A stretch of DNA of 64,000 nucleotides, taken from NCBI GenBank assembly GCA_016218085.1, contig JACREY010000020.1, positions 62,001-126,000 on the forward strand. The letters run 5' to 3'. The notes beneath the pieces are model-generated. The model was not told where the DNA came from. It saw only the letters and a program-made list of their open reading frames with translations, and did no database searches. This DNA comes from Ignavibacteriota bacterium (GTDB taxonomy: Bacteria > Bacteroidota > Ignavibacteria > Tepidaquicellales > Tepidaquicellaceae). This document shows, in pieces, positions 34,046 through 42,862 of the stretch (position 1 is its first letter; the number at the start of each line of letters is the position of its first letter). Position numbers and translations under genes: made by a program.

Positions 34046-36907
34046 ATGAGCAAATTTTATATAAAAATTATTCTGCCTTCTGTTATATCTATTCTTTTAT
34101 TCATTCTTACTATTTTTTTGATTATTATTCCGAATTTTCAGCAGAATATTATGAATGGAAAAAGGGAAATGATAAAAGAACTTACTAATTCTGCATTGAG
34201 TATTCTGTCGAAATACGAAAATGATGAAAGGAATGGTTTACTTACCCGTGAAGAAGCACAAAATACAGCTGTCTCAAGAATTCAATATCTTAGATACGGT
34301 GAGGAGAACAAAGATTATTTCTGGATTACCGATATGCAACCTAAAATGATTATTCATCCGTATAGAACAGATTTAAACGGAAAAGATTTATCAAATTTCA
34401 GTGATCCGCACGGAAAAAAGTTGTTCGTGGAATTTGTAAATACAGTCAAAGAATTAGATCACGGATATGTAGATTATATGTGGCAATGGAAGGATGATTC
34501 ACTTCATATTGTTCCTAAATTATCTTATGTCAGTATTTTTAAACCATGGGGATGGGTTATTGGGACAGGTATTTATATTGAAGATGTAAAAAAAGAAATA
34601 GACAATCTTACAAAAAAACTCCTTTGGATTTCGGTGGGAATTTCGTTTTCAATAGCTTTTCTGCTTTTATTCATTTCCCAGCAAAGTCTTAAAATCGAAA
34701 AGCAAAGAATTAAAGCGAATAACGAATTGCACGATTCGAAAGAAAAATATAAAACTCTTGTAGAAGCTACAACCGAAGGACTAATAATGCTTATAGACGG
34801 GAAAATAAGTTTTACTAATAATGTGCTGAGTAAAATGTTATATTATGAAAATAACGAACTTGTTAATTGTACTTTAAACGAATTAATTAGTGAAAACAAT
34901 AATAAAGAAATTATAAGTGCTTTTTCAGAGATAATCGTAAAAGAGGGACAATATGAAGTAAATTTGAAAAAGAAAAACGGTGGATTTATAGAGGTCTTAG
35001 TTACATCATCTACAGCAGTAATTAATGGTAAAGAAGTGAATATAATAATTGCAAAAGATATTACAGTTGATAAGAATCTGAATTTGTCGGTTTTAGATTA
35101 CCAAAAATTATTAAGCACTCTGGATATTGGATTTTTCCGTATAAACCTTGATTCTAAAGGAAAATTTATATTTGCAAACGATACTACTATAAGAATTTTA
35201 GGATATGTTAATTACAGGGATCTTTCTGAGACTCATTTTATTGAAATGCTCACGAAATCAGAAGACCGAAAAATCTTGAGAAAGAATCTAATTGAAAACG
35301 GTTTTATCAAAAACAGAGTCTTGAATATACGGAAGAAAAATAATGAAGAAGCTTATGTTTCTGTTACACTCGTTGCGTACAACAACAATGATTCCGAAGA
35401 TTTATTTTGTGACGGAATTATCGAAGATATTACAATTAAGGAAAAAGAGAAAGCAGATACAGTCAATTTAATTACTGAATTAAAATCCAATTCATTTTTA
35501 ATAGAACAATCCGTAAAGAACTTTCTGTCACCGTTAAATACTTTGGACTCAGATGCAACTATATTTGATGCGATCGATTTATTAAATAAAAGGAAAATAG
35601 ATAACTTAGTGATTACTAATGCGAGAAAACAATATATCGGAATAGTAACAAACAGCGACGTTCAGAAAAGGGTGCTTTTGCTTAATCTGAATTTGGATAA
35701 TCCTATATATTTAATAATGAGTTCCCCAATAGTTTATATAAAAGAAAGTACTTCCATTTGCGATGCAATAAATATTAGCGAAGAAAAAAATGTAAATCAT
35801 CTTGTTGTTAGAAATGATATTGATGAAGTTGCAGGAATATTGAGAACTAATGATATATACAAAGTTTTAAAAGATTCACTTACATTTTTCATTTCAAATA
35901 TAAGTAAAGCAGAAACAAAAAATGAATTGCAACAGCTATACAAAAAATTGCATCTATTTATAAAACCTCTGATTAGAAGTGATATCAATGTAAAATACAT
36001 AACAAATATCACTTCGTCTTTTTCAGATGCTGTGACAAAAAGATTAATAGAATTGACCATTAAAGAATTAGGTAATCCCCCAACAGGTTTTACATTTATA
36101 AGTATGGGGAGTGAAGGAAGAAAAGAAGAAACTTTATTTACTGACCAGGACAATGCAATTATCTATGAAGATATACCGGATAATGAAAATAATTTAACGG
36201 GTGACTATTTTAATAAACTTGGTGAAATAGTATGTGATTCACTGAATTATATTGGTTATAAGTATTGTATGGGCAATGTTATGGCTAAAAATAAACAGTG
36301 GTGCCAACCTGTAAGCGTTTGGGTAAAATATTTCGAAGAATGGGTAACAACTCCTGAACCACAGAATCTTCTAGATGCTACAATATTTTTTGATTTCAGA
36401 TGTGTTTATGGAGATGAAGGATTCACTAATAGGATAAAGGATACTATTGCTAAATTAATTAAAGAACACTCGCTGTTCCTGTATCATCTTGCTCATAATA
36501 CTTATAGTATTAAACTTCAGCAAATATCTTCAGGAAATATTATTTCGGATAAATATACGGAGTCAATCGATTTGAAGAATGCAGTTAATCCAATTGTTAT
36601 GTTTGCAAGGACCTATTCTCTCCAGAATAATATTTGTTGCTCCAATACATTTGATAGGTTAAATGCAATAAAAACAAAAAATATTATTAGTGCAAACACT
36701 GTAGATGAAATATTATTTGCATATAATTTTCTTATGAAACTGCGCTTTAAAAATCAAATTGATTTGTCGGATAATAATTTACCATTATCTAACACTATGA
36801 ACCTGAAAAATCTAATTGAATTAGAATTTAAGATTCTGAAGAAAATACTTTCTTTAATTCCCGCATATCAGAATAAAATTAATGTTGATTTCAGATTAAC
36901 AACTTGA
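34046..36907 (+). CDS. Membrane sensor: Cache-PAS-PAS-CBS-DUF294 nucleotidyltransferase
   Basis: A 953-residue protein that joins a chemoreceptor-like input to a nucleotidyltransferase. Order: TM1 (about 5-27), single-Cache sensor (about 30-190, with KDYFWITDMQPKMIIHP and PWGWVIGTGIY), TM2 (about 195-215), two PAS domains (about 230-470), a CBS pair (about 496-615) and a DUF294/GlnD-like nucleotidyltransferase with GSEGRKEETLFTDQDNA near 686, then the DUF294 C-terminal helical domain. The ATG at 34046 is preferred over a TTG nine codons upstream. Cytoplasmic CBS-DUF294 proteins are common beside actP; fusion to a membrane sensor is unusual. Confidence 0.85.
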   Translation: MSKFYIKIILPSVISILLFILTIFLIIIPNFQQNIMNGKREMIKELTNSALSILSKYENDERNGLLTREEAQNTAVSRIQYLRYGEENKDYFWITDMQPKMIIHPYRTDLNGKDLSNFSDPHGKKLFVEFVNTVKELDHGYVDYMWQWKDDSLHIVPKLSYVSIFKPWGWVIGTGIYIEDVKKEIDNLTKKLLWISVGISFSIAFLLLFISQQSLKIEKQRIKANNELHDSKEKYKTLVEATTEGLIMLIDGKISFTNNVLSKMLYYENNELVNCTLNELISENNNKEIISAFSEIIVKEGQYEVNLKKKNGGFIEVLVTSSTAVINGKEVNIIIAKDITVDKNLNLSVLDYQKLLSTLDIGFFRINLDSKGKFIFANDTTIRILGYVNYRDLSETHFIEMLTKSEDRKILRKNLIENGFIKNRVLNIRKKNNEEAYVSVTLVAYNNNDSEDLFCDGIIEDITIKEKEKADTVNLITELKSNSFLIEQSVKNFLSPLNTLDSDATIFDAIDLLNKRKIDNLVITNARKQYIGIVTNSDVQKRVLLLNLNLDNPIYLIMSSPIVYIKESTSICDAINISEEKNVNHLVVRNDIDEVAGILRTNDIYKVLKDSLTFFISNISKAETKNELQQLYKKLHLFIKPLIRSDINVKYITNITSSFSDAVTKRLIELTIKELGNPPTGFTFISMGSEGRKEETLFTDQDNAIIYEDIPDNENNLTGDYFNKLGEIVCDSLNYIGYKYCMGNVMAKNKQWCQPVSVWVKYFEEWVTTPEPQNLLDATIFFDFRCVYGDEGFTNRIKDTIAKLIKEHSLFLYHLAHNTYSIKLQQISSGNIISDKYTESIDLKNAVNPIVMFARTYSLQNNICCSNTFDRLNAIKTKNIISANTVDEILFAYNFLMKLRFKNQIDLSDNNLPLSNTMNLKNLIELEFKILKKILSLIPAYQNKINVDFRLTT

Positions 36908-36926
36908 TTTTACTCATGTAATAATA

Positions 36927-37682
36927 TCAAAAAGAAAAGTAAGCATTGTGCTTAAAATATTTGAATTCATTATTATGAACATATCCAAGCTGATTTGTAA
37001 GCATAATTGTATTTCCAATATATAGGGGCATTTGGTTGAAATGGCTATGTCCGTAAAGCCAGAAATTCACATCTGATTTTTCAATAAAATTGGTCAAATC
37101 GACACAAAATGCTTCGTTTATCAGACTTTTGTTATGATGGGAGGAATTGCATAACTGTGAAGGTAAATGATGTGTAACTATAACTGTTTTACTTTTTTTA
37201 TTGTTTAACTCTTGTTCAATAAAGCTTAAGCATTCTTTGTGCAGTATATTGAAATCTGCAACTTTAAGTTTCCTGCCGTTATTTGTTATACAATCAAAAT
37301 CCGATACACTTTGTTCGATAATTTTTTCGTTATCGTTACTTATTTCTGACCAAAGTGTGCTGAAAATAAACTGAATGTTTTCATACTGTAAAGCAATATT
37401 ATTAACAATGTTAATATTGCTTTTTATTTTAATATTAAAAGATTTGCTGAATTCATTTAAATCATTATAATAAAATTCGTGATTACCCGGAACCCAAAAC
37501 ACTTTTTCATAATTATCGGAAATAAAATTAAAAAAAGTGTTATTAAAATATTCATCATGCAAAGGAATAATATCCCCAGCTAATATTAATATTTCTCCTT
37601 TTACAGACAGGGGATTATTTGATATATATTTGCTGTTATGCTCAAACTCAAGATGCAAATCGGAACAATATTGAATTCTCAT
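36927..37682 (-). CDS. Calcineurin-like metallophosphoesterase
   Basis: A 251-residue phosphoesterase. The dinuclear metal motifs are complete: DLH (8-10), GD in LAGDIIP (about 36), GNHE in VPGNHEFYY (about 66), THHLPS (about 167) and GHSH (about 211). No signal peptide, so it is cytoplasmic. Substrate unknown. It converges on the nucleotidyltransferase gene with 19 bp between stops. A second, only distantly similar phosphoesterase is at 50367. Confidence 0.85.
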   Translation of the reverse strand: MRIQYCSDLHLEFEHNSKYISNNPLSVKGEILILAGDIIPLHDEYFNNTFFNFISDNYEKVFWVPGNHEFYYNDLNEFSKSFNIKIKSNINIVNNIALQYENIQFIFSTLWSEISNDNEKIIEQSVSDFDCITNNGRKLKVADFNILHKECLSFIEQELNNKKSKTVIVTHHLPSQLCNSSHHNKSLINEAFCVDLTNFIEKSDVNFWLYGHSHFNQMPLYIGNTIMLTNQLGYVHNNEFKYFKHNAYFSF

Positions 37683-37827
37683 TAACTAATAAATCTTTTA
37701 TGCAACAAAAAATTAAAGTAATACAATATTAATATTTGTAAAAATCAATTCAAGTCTTTTCATTTAACACTTCCAAACGTAGCATTTATTTTAATAAAAT
37801 CAGTAAATAAATAGTGAGTAATCTGAG

Positions 37828-37868
37828 GTAATCTGGTGCATACAGAGGTAAAATAATGCAAATTAATT
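37828..37868 (+). repeat. 41-bp pre-repeat upstream of tRNA tail (copy 1)
   Basis: GTAATCTGGTGCA-N6-GGTAAAATAATG and the following bases match 45437-45477 at 36 of 41 positions by my count. A weaker copy is at 30141-30162. All three lie upstream of a tRNA-Glu 3' fragment in the same orientation. Confidence 0.75.
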
Positions 37869-37869
37869 A

Positions 37870-37878
37870 TGGGCGTGC
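37870..37878 (+). pseudogene. tRNA-Glu acceptor tail remnant (fragment 3)
   Basis: Only TGGGCGTG, the acceptor 3' strand plus discriminator, remains, followed by CAAA as in the intact locus and by a terminator. Alone it would be chance. It counts because it sits directly after the pre-repeat and before a second tail, as in the 1.7 kb locus. Confidence 0.5.
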
Positions 37879-37886
37879 AAATCTTA

Positions 37887-37927
37887 ATGAGTAAAGAGTA
37901 ATGAATAATAACGTTACTCATTTTTTT
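37887..37927 (+). terminator. Intrinsic terminator after tRNA tail fragment 3
   Basis: ATGAGTAA pairs perfectly with TTACTCAT (an inner alternative is GAGTAATG/CGTTACTC), followed by seven T residues. Confidence 0.75.
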
Positions 37928-37992
37928 ATGATCAAATATGATGAGTAATTATAGAAATAATTGAGCCAGAACATCATTCACAAGAAAGTTTT

Positions 37993-38136
37993 ACGAGTTC
38001 CGCGGGCGTGTAAAAAGTTTTGAAACAAAAACTTCAGTATTTTTTATAATAAGTCAAATCGTGTCAAAACGCTTTTCATTATAAATTATTTACGATTACT
38101 AAATATTTTTGTGTATATATAAGAATCTAAAAAGCA
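37993..38136 (+). repeat. About 150-bp direct repeat, copy B (degenerate tRNA tail fragment 4 and flank)
   Basis: It begins with ACGAGTTCCGCGGGCGTG, a decayed version of the tRNA-Glu T-arm and acceptor tail. It continues through a degraded TGAAACAA..TTCAG terminator to AGAATCTAAAAAG, in step with copy A at 1855-2003. The two-tail arrangement of the 1.7 kb locus (tail, terminator, 110-130 bp, tail, terminator, flank) is therefore preserved here. Confidence 0.7.
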
Positions 38137-38179
38137 ACAAAGGATGATTTTTTTAATATTAATTAAAAATATTAAAAAT

Positions 38180-38204
38180 CCGGTTGTTCCGGCAAAAACC
38201 GGAA
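38180..38204 (+). promoter_or_regulatory. Alternative hairpins in the leader of the glycosyltransferase gene
   Basis: CCGGTT can pair with AACCGG, or TTCCGG with CCGGAA; the two stems share bases and exclude each other. No T tract follows. It lies 80 bp before the ATG. It could be a small attenuator or mRNA stabiliser, but no known riboswitch class was recognised. Confidence 0.35.
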
Positions 38205-38284
38205 AACAATTTGCTGTCTATATCCGATATTAAACTTGAAATTGAGCTGTTATTAATGTAACTTTAATCAATAAAAAAACTAAT

Positions 38285-40525
38285 ATGAAATTCGCATTTA
38301 TCGGAACATATCCTCCGCAAAAATGCGGAATCGGAACTTTCACTCATAATCTTATACAATCCGTTGCAGATAACTTTGGCTACACGAATTTATTCCCAAA
38401 TCTATATGTAATTGCTGTAAGTGATAATGAGCAGGTGTATCAATATCCTTCTGAAGTCTCTTTTGTGGTAAATCAAAATAATCAGAGAGACTATGTCAGC
38501 GCGGCAAAATTTATTAATTACAATAAAGCCGACGTATGCGTTATTGAACACGAATTCGGAATTTTCGGGGGTGAAAGCGGAGTGTACATACTTTCGCTTG
38601 TTAGCAGAATTGAAATTCCACTTATAGTAACTTTTCATACCGTTATCAGAGAGCCATCTCTTATTCAAAAAGTAATCGTTCAGGAATTAAGCAGCAAGGC
38701 ATTCAAGGTAATTGTAATGAGCAAAAAAGCAGTAAAGTTTCTTGTTGAAATATATAAAATTCCGGAAGATAAAATTGAAATTATAGAGCACGGAGTGCCT
38801 GTCGGTAAAGTGTTTCACAGGGATTCCGTACGGGAAAAATTTAATTTCAGCAATAAGACAGCTCTGTTCACATTCGGGCTTTTAAGCAGGAATAAGGGCA
38901 TAGAAACGGTAATTAAAGCACTGCCAAAAGTCGTGAAGAAACATAAAAACATTCTATATGTAGTTCTGGGGAATACACATCCGAAAGTTTTGAGCAGGTA
39001 CGGGGAAGAATATAGGGAATATCTATTGCGTCTTGTTAAAGAATATAATCTCGAAGATTATGTGTATTTTTATAAAAGCTTTGTACCGGAAGAACTCCTG
39101 ATGGAATATTTATATGCGGCCGACATATACATAACTCCGTATTTAAACGAAGCGCAGATTACAAGCGGAACTCTCTCTTACGCTATCGGAGCCGGCACTG
39201 CCGTATTATCAACTCCTTACTGGCACGCAGAAGAATTGCTTGCAGATGGCAGGGGAGTTTTATTCGATTTTCATAATCACGAACAGCTTGGAGATATATT
39301 GCTGGACTTACTCGACAACCGTCACAAAGTTGAACAATTGCGCGAAGCCGCTTTTGAATACGGTCATAAGTTAAAATGGCCAAAGATAGGTGCAAAATAT
39401 ATTAAAGTTGCTAAATCGGCGATGGATAGTTTTACATTTATTCAGAAGGAAAAACGTACAACCCTTGATCCTTATCTGCTGCCAGATTTCACTCTTGCTC
39501 ATATAAAGCGACTTACAGATGATACGGGAATTGTTCAGCATGCAAAATACGGCATACCGAATCTGAAAGAGGGATATTGCCTAGATGATAATGCAAGGGC
39601 ACTTTTAATGACTGCAATGGCTCAGTATAAAAACAAGACCGATGAAACGGTTGGTTTGATGCCGATTTATCTCAGTTATATTCACTATATGCAGAATGAT
39701 GACGGTTCGTTCAGGAATTTTCTGAGTTTCAGCAGAAACTATCTGGATGAGGTAGGATCCGAAGATTCTTTCGGAAGGACAATCTGGGCGCTGGGTTTTC
39801 TTATTTACGGCTTTCCTAAGGATTCCTATCATGAGCTTGGGTTGGATATTTTCAATAAGTCAATACCGTTTTTTAAAAAGCTTGTCCATTTAAGGGGGAT
39901 TGCAAATACAATATTGGGTTTATCTTATTATCTGAAGCGTTTTCCCGATGAAAAGAAAATAATGAAAATAACGCATGAGCTTACATATAAATTAATAGAT
40001 TCTTATAAAGCTGAAAAATCCGGTAAATGGAACTGGTTTGAAAATATTTTAACGTATGACAATGCAATTATTCCTCTTTCGATATTTCACGCATATGAAA
40101 TATTCAGGGAAGATGAGATTCTGAAAGTGGCAGTTGATTCGACTAAATTTTTGAAAGACGTTACAATGAAGAGCGGTCATCTGAGACCTGTAGGGAGCAA
40201 GGGGTGGTATCGCAAAGTGTCTGAATGCGCAGAATTTGCACAACAGTCAATTGATGTTATGGGAATGGTTCTGCTGTTCTTCAAAGCTTATGAAGTGACA
40301 AAAGAAAATAAATATCTTGATAAGATGTTCACATCGTATATGTGGTACATGGGAAAAAATGATTTGAATACACCGGTTTACGATTATGAATCAGGAGGAT
40401 GCTTCGACGGACTGGAGGATTACGGTATTAATAAAAATCAGGGTGCTGAAAGCACTCTATCATATTTAATTTCGCATTTGACTGTTTTAAATGCATTCGA
40501 ACTCGAACACGAATATGAAAAGTGA
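38285..40525 (+). CDS. GT4 glycosyltransferase fused to an alpha/alpha-barrel domain
   Basis: A 746-residue two-domain protein. Residues 1 to about 385 are a GT-B glycosyltransferase of family 4, with the glycine-rich start TYPPQKCGIGTFTHN, the nucleotide-side FGLLSRNKG and the EELLMEYLYAADIYITPYLNE segment. From about 400 to the end lies an all-helical region with repeated aromatic motifs (DDNARALLMTAMAQY, GSFRNFLSF, GKWNWFENILTYDNA), resembling alpha/alpha toroid glycosidase-like domains. It starts the glycan locus that also holds two GH130 proteins and a second GT4, so it probably builds a mannose-containing oligosaccharide or polymer. Confidence 0.82.
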   Translation: MKFAFIGTYPPQKCGIGTFTHNLIQSVADNFGYTNLFPNLYVIAVSDNEQVYQYPSEVSFVVNQNNQRDYVSAAKFINYNKADVCVIEHEFGIFGGESGVYILSLVSRIEIPLIVTFHTVIREPSLIQKVIVQELSSKAFKVIVMSKKAVKFLVEIYKIPEDKIEIIEHGVPVGKVFHRDSVREKFNFSNKTALFTFGLLSRNKGIETVIKALPKVVKKHKNILYVVLGNTHPKVLSRYGEEYREYLLRLVKEYNLEDYVYFYKSFVPEELLMEYLYAADIYITPYLNEAQITSGTLSYAIGAGTAVLSTPYWHAEELLADGRGVLFDFHNHEQLGDILLDLLDNRHKVEQLREAAFEYGHKLKWPKIGAKYIKVAKSAMDSFTFIQKEKRTTLDPYLLPDFTLAHIKRLTDDTGIVQHAKYGIPNLKEGYCLDDNARALLMTAMAQYKNKTDETVGLMPIYLSYIHYMQNDDGSFRNFLSFSRNYLDEVGSEDSFGRTIWALGFLIYGFPKDSYHELGLDIFNKSIPFFKKLVHLRGIANTILGLSYYLKRFPDEKKIMKITHELTYKLIDSYKAEKSGKWNWFENILTYDNAIIPLSIFHAYEIFREDEILKVAVDSTKFLKDVTMKSGHLRPVGSKGWYRKVSECAEFAQQSIDVMGMVLLFFKAYEVTKENKYLDKMFTSYMWYMGKNDLNTPVYDYESGGCFDGLEDYGINKNQGAESTLSYLISHLTVLNAFELEHEYEK

Positions 40526-40613
40526 TGATATTTAAATAAATTTAGAAAATTTGTATATTTTTATATAATCTTATTTGTAATTATTTATCCAATTTTAAAA
40601 AAACAAAAAGAAT

Positions 40614-41876
40614 ATGTATGGTTTAAATGAAGAAAATATATTTTATAATAATTTCGAAATAAAATTCGCTCCTCAATATGGAATAGTAAGTTTAAAGAAT
40701 TCGAATGAAAATATAACTACAAACCTTATTAATTTGTGGACATATCCAGATTACCATAACTACAGTCACCATTTATATGATTGTAAAGATTATTGCGAAA
40801 AGCTAAAAATTTTTATGAACGAAATTCTAACACTTGCAAATAATATAAAAAAAGAAAGAGGAGATATATATTCATATTTATGTTCACATTTTTTTGAATG
40901 TTTAACAAATTATACATTATCTTTAAGAAAATTCCATCTATATTTTAATGGTATAATTTTTTGGGATTTTATAAATACGATAGTCTTAGAATGGGAAAAA
41001 AATAATCCAAATTTTACTATTCATAAAGGTTCGCTATATTGTTTTGAAGCTGAAATTTATATGGCGGTGAAAGATGTTGAAATTGCTTTTACTTTTCTTC
41101 ATAGAGCTATTGGAGAAGATTATAAAATTAAAGACTATATTAAGGGATATCCAAATTCTGCCCCTGCATATAAAATTGTCACATTGAGGGAAACAATAGA
41201 TCATTTTATGAGTAATTACGTTGATTATATAAGAAATGAAATTAAAATTGGAATTAATGCCTTCAATGATATTATTAATGTTTCCCCCCCACTTACACTA
41301 GAAGAATTTGATCAACTATTATTATCAAATGATTTATTTGATTCTGATAAATTATATGAAAATATAAAAATAAATATTTCATATTATATTTGGAATACAA
41401 GCTATTATCTGTCTAAGACTAAAATAAATAATGAAATTACACAATTTGACAATTTAAACATTCTAAACAAACTTTTTGGAATGTGTGTTGTTCTTGAATC
41501 ATTAATTAAGATATTATCTAAAAAAGAAAAACTAGAAAGTACTAAAGATATTACAAAAAAACTGTATCTTGTTGTCGGTGGTGATAATAAAACATTTGAT
41601 AAACTTTACGATTATGTTAAAAAAAAGGATGATATGATAGATGGTTTGATTTTGGAATTATTAATTTCCGAAAATCATGAATTTAAAAGTTATTCAATTT
41701 CTAATGAAGTTAAATGTGTATTAATATACCATATTATTAGAAACTTTACTGCACATAATATTAAATCTGTAGAAGCCATTGGAAAAAATTTTCTCGAAAT
41801 ATCCCAGAGATTATTATTTCTATTGTTTATTATTTTAAGATATTATAAAAGTACTTTGTTAAAAGCAAAAAGCTAA
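40614..41876 (+). CDS. Unknown AT-rich protein with C-terminal HEPN-type RNxxxH motif
   Basis: A 420-residue, mostly helical soluble protein that I do not recognise. Near its end is HIIRNFTAHNI, an R-x4-H arrangement (Arg376, His381) typical of HEPN ribonuclease and Abi-like domains, preceded by helices with a matching hydrophobic pattern. Base composition is clearly more AT-rich than the flanking glycan genes, with many Asn, Ile, Lys and Tyr codons, suggesting recent transfer. It interrupts the glycosyltransferase/GH130 run on the same strand. A defence or toxin-like RNase is possible; a non-catalytic nucleotide-binding role cannot be excluded. Confidence 0.6.
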   Translation: MYGLNEENIFYNNFEIKFAPQYGIVSLKNSNENITTNLINLWTYPDYHNYSHHLYDCKDYCEKLKIFMNEILTLANNIKKERGDIYSYLCSHFFECLTNYTLSLRKFHLYFNGIIFWDFINTIVLEWEKNNPNFTIHKGSLYCFEAEIYMAVKDVEIAFTFLHRAIGEDYKIKDYIKGYPNSAPAYKIVTLRETIDHFMSNYVDYIRNEIKIGINAFNDIINVSPPLTLEEFDQLLLSNDLFDSDKLYENIKINISYYIWNTSYYLSKTKINNEITQFDNLNILNKLFGMCVVLESLIKILSKKEKLESTKDITKKLYLVVGGDNKTFDKLYDYVKKKDDMIDGLILELLISENHEFKSYSISNEVKCVLIYHIIRNFTAHNIKSVEAIGKNFLEISQRLLFLLFIILRYYKSTLLKAKS

Positions 41877-41932
41877 ATACCTCTTGTTAAACGCGGTATT
41901 ATGAATGGACTAAACAATTATATAAATATATT

Positions 41933-42862
41933 ATGCCAATAATAAAAAGATATTCGGGCAATCCGATACTTACAAGAGAAGATGTCCCATATGAAGTTGC
42001 AACTGTTCATAATGCAGGCGCAGTTAAATTCGGAGAAAAATATATTTTGCTATTTCGTTCACATCTGAATAATGGCAGAAGCATAATAGGAATGGCGGAA
42101 AGTAAAGATGGTTATTCCTTTAAAGTACATCCCGAACCTTTTATCACTCCTTCTGAAAAAGATGGATTTAAGCTTTATGAAGAGTACGGAGTGGAGGACC
42201 CGAGAATTACCTATATAGATAATGAATACCTGATTACATACAGCGCATACTCGAGATACGGTGTCAGAATAGGACTTGCGAAAACTTCAGATTTCAAAAG
42301 CACAGAAAGAATCGCTTTAATAACTGAAGCGGATTACAGAAATGTAGTAATCTTTCCTGAAAAATTTAACGGACTTTACGCCAGACTTGACAGACCTCAT
42401 TCGGAGATTTCTCCCTGGTCAATCTGGATTTCTTATTCACCTGATTTAAAACACTGGGGTAATTCAAAAGTAATTATGAGGCCGATGATGTATCACTGGG
42501 ATGAAATGAAAATCGGTCCGGGTGCTCCGCCAATTAAAACAAGCAAAGGCTGGCTGAGCATTTATCATGGGGTGTTTCCGACTATGGATGGAAATATTTA
42601 CAGGCTTGGAGTTGCATTGCACGATTTAAAAGATCCTTCCTTAATATTAGGCGTTGGAGATAACTGGATTCTTCAGCCCGAAGAAATTTATGAAGTTACA
42701 GGATATGTTCATAATGTTGTGTTCACTTGCGGAGCAATTCCCGAACCGGACGGAACAGTAAAAATATACTGGGGGGGAGCTGATAAAGTTATATGTGCGG
42801 GAGAAGCAGTTATTGATGACCTAGTGAGTATGTGTTTAAATAATTCAAGAAAAGCATTATGA
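41933..42862 (+). CDS. GH130-family glycoside phosphorylase
   Basis: A 309-residue five-bladed propeller enzyme of family GH130, which phosphorolyses or builds beta-mannosides. The catalytic Asp lies in GVEDPRIT, and other family landmarks are RYSGNPILTREDVP at the start, IGPGAPPIKTSKGWL for phosphate binding, and YHGVF. Length is typical of bacterial mannosyl-glucose or mannobiose phosphorylases. Its stop overlaps the following GT4 gene by 4 bp. Together they suggest synthesis and recovery of a beta-mannoside reserve or surface glycan. The exact linkage cannot be told. Confidence 0.88.
   Translation: MPIIKRYSGNPILTREDVPYEVATVHNAGAVKFGEKYILLFRSHLNNGRSIIGMAESKDGYSFKVHPEPFITPSEKDGFKLYEEYGVEDPRITYIDNEYLITYSAYSRYGVRIGLAKTSDFKSTERIALITEADYRNVVIFPEKFNGLYARLDRPHSEISPWSIWISYSPDLKHWGNSKVIMRPMMYHWDEMKIGPGAPPIKTSKGWLSIYHGVFPTMDGNIYRLGVALHDLKDPSLILGVGDNWILQPEEIYEVTGYVHNVVFTCGAIPEPDGTVKIYWGGADKVICAGEAVIDDLVSMCLNNSRKAL

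Larger units (their letters stand above)
37683..38284. other. 600-bp intergenic region with two tRNA-Glu tails, block boundary
   Basis: This spacer lies between divergent genes and contains the pre-repeat (37828-37868), tRNA tail fragments 3 and 4 each with a terminator-like hairpin, and copy B of the 150-bp repeat. Near the 3' end are two mutually exclusive small hairpins (38180-38204) in the leader of the glycosyltransferase gene. No gene longer than a few codons was found. Confidence 0.65.
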
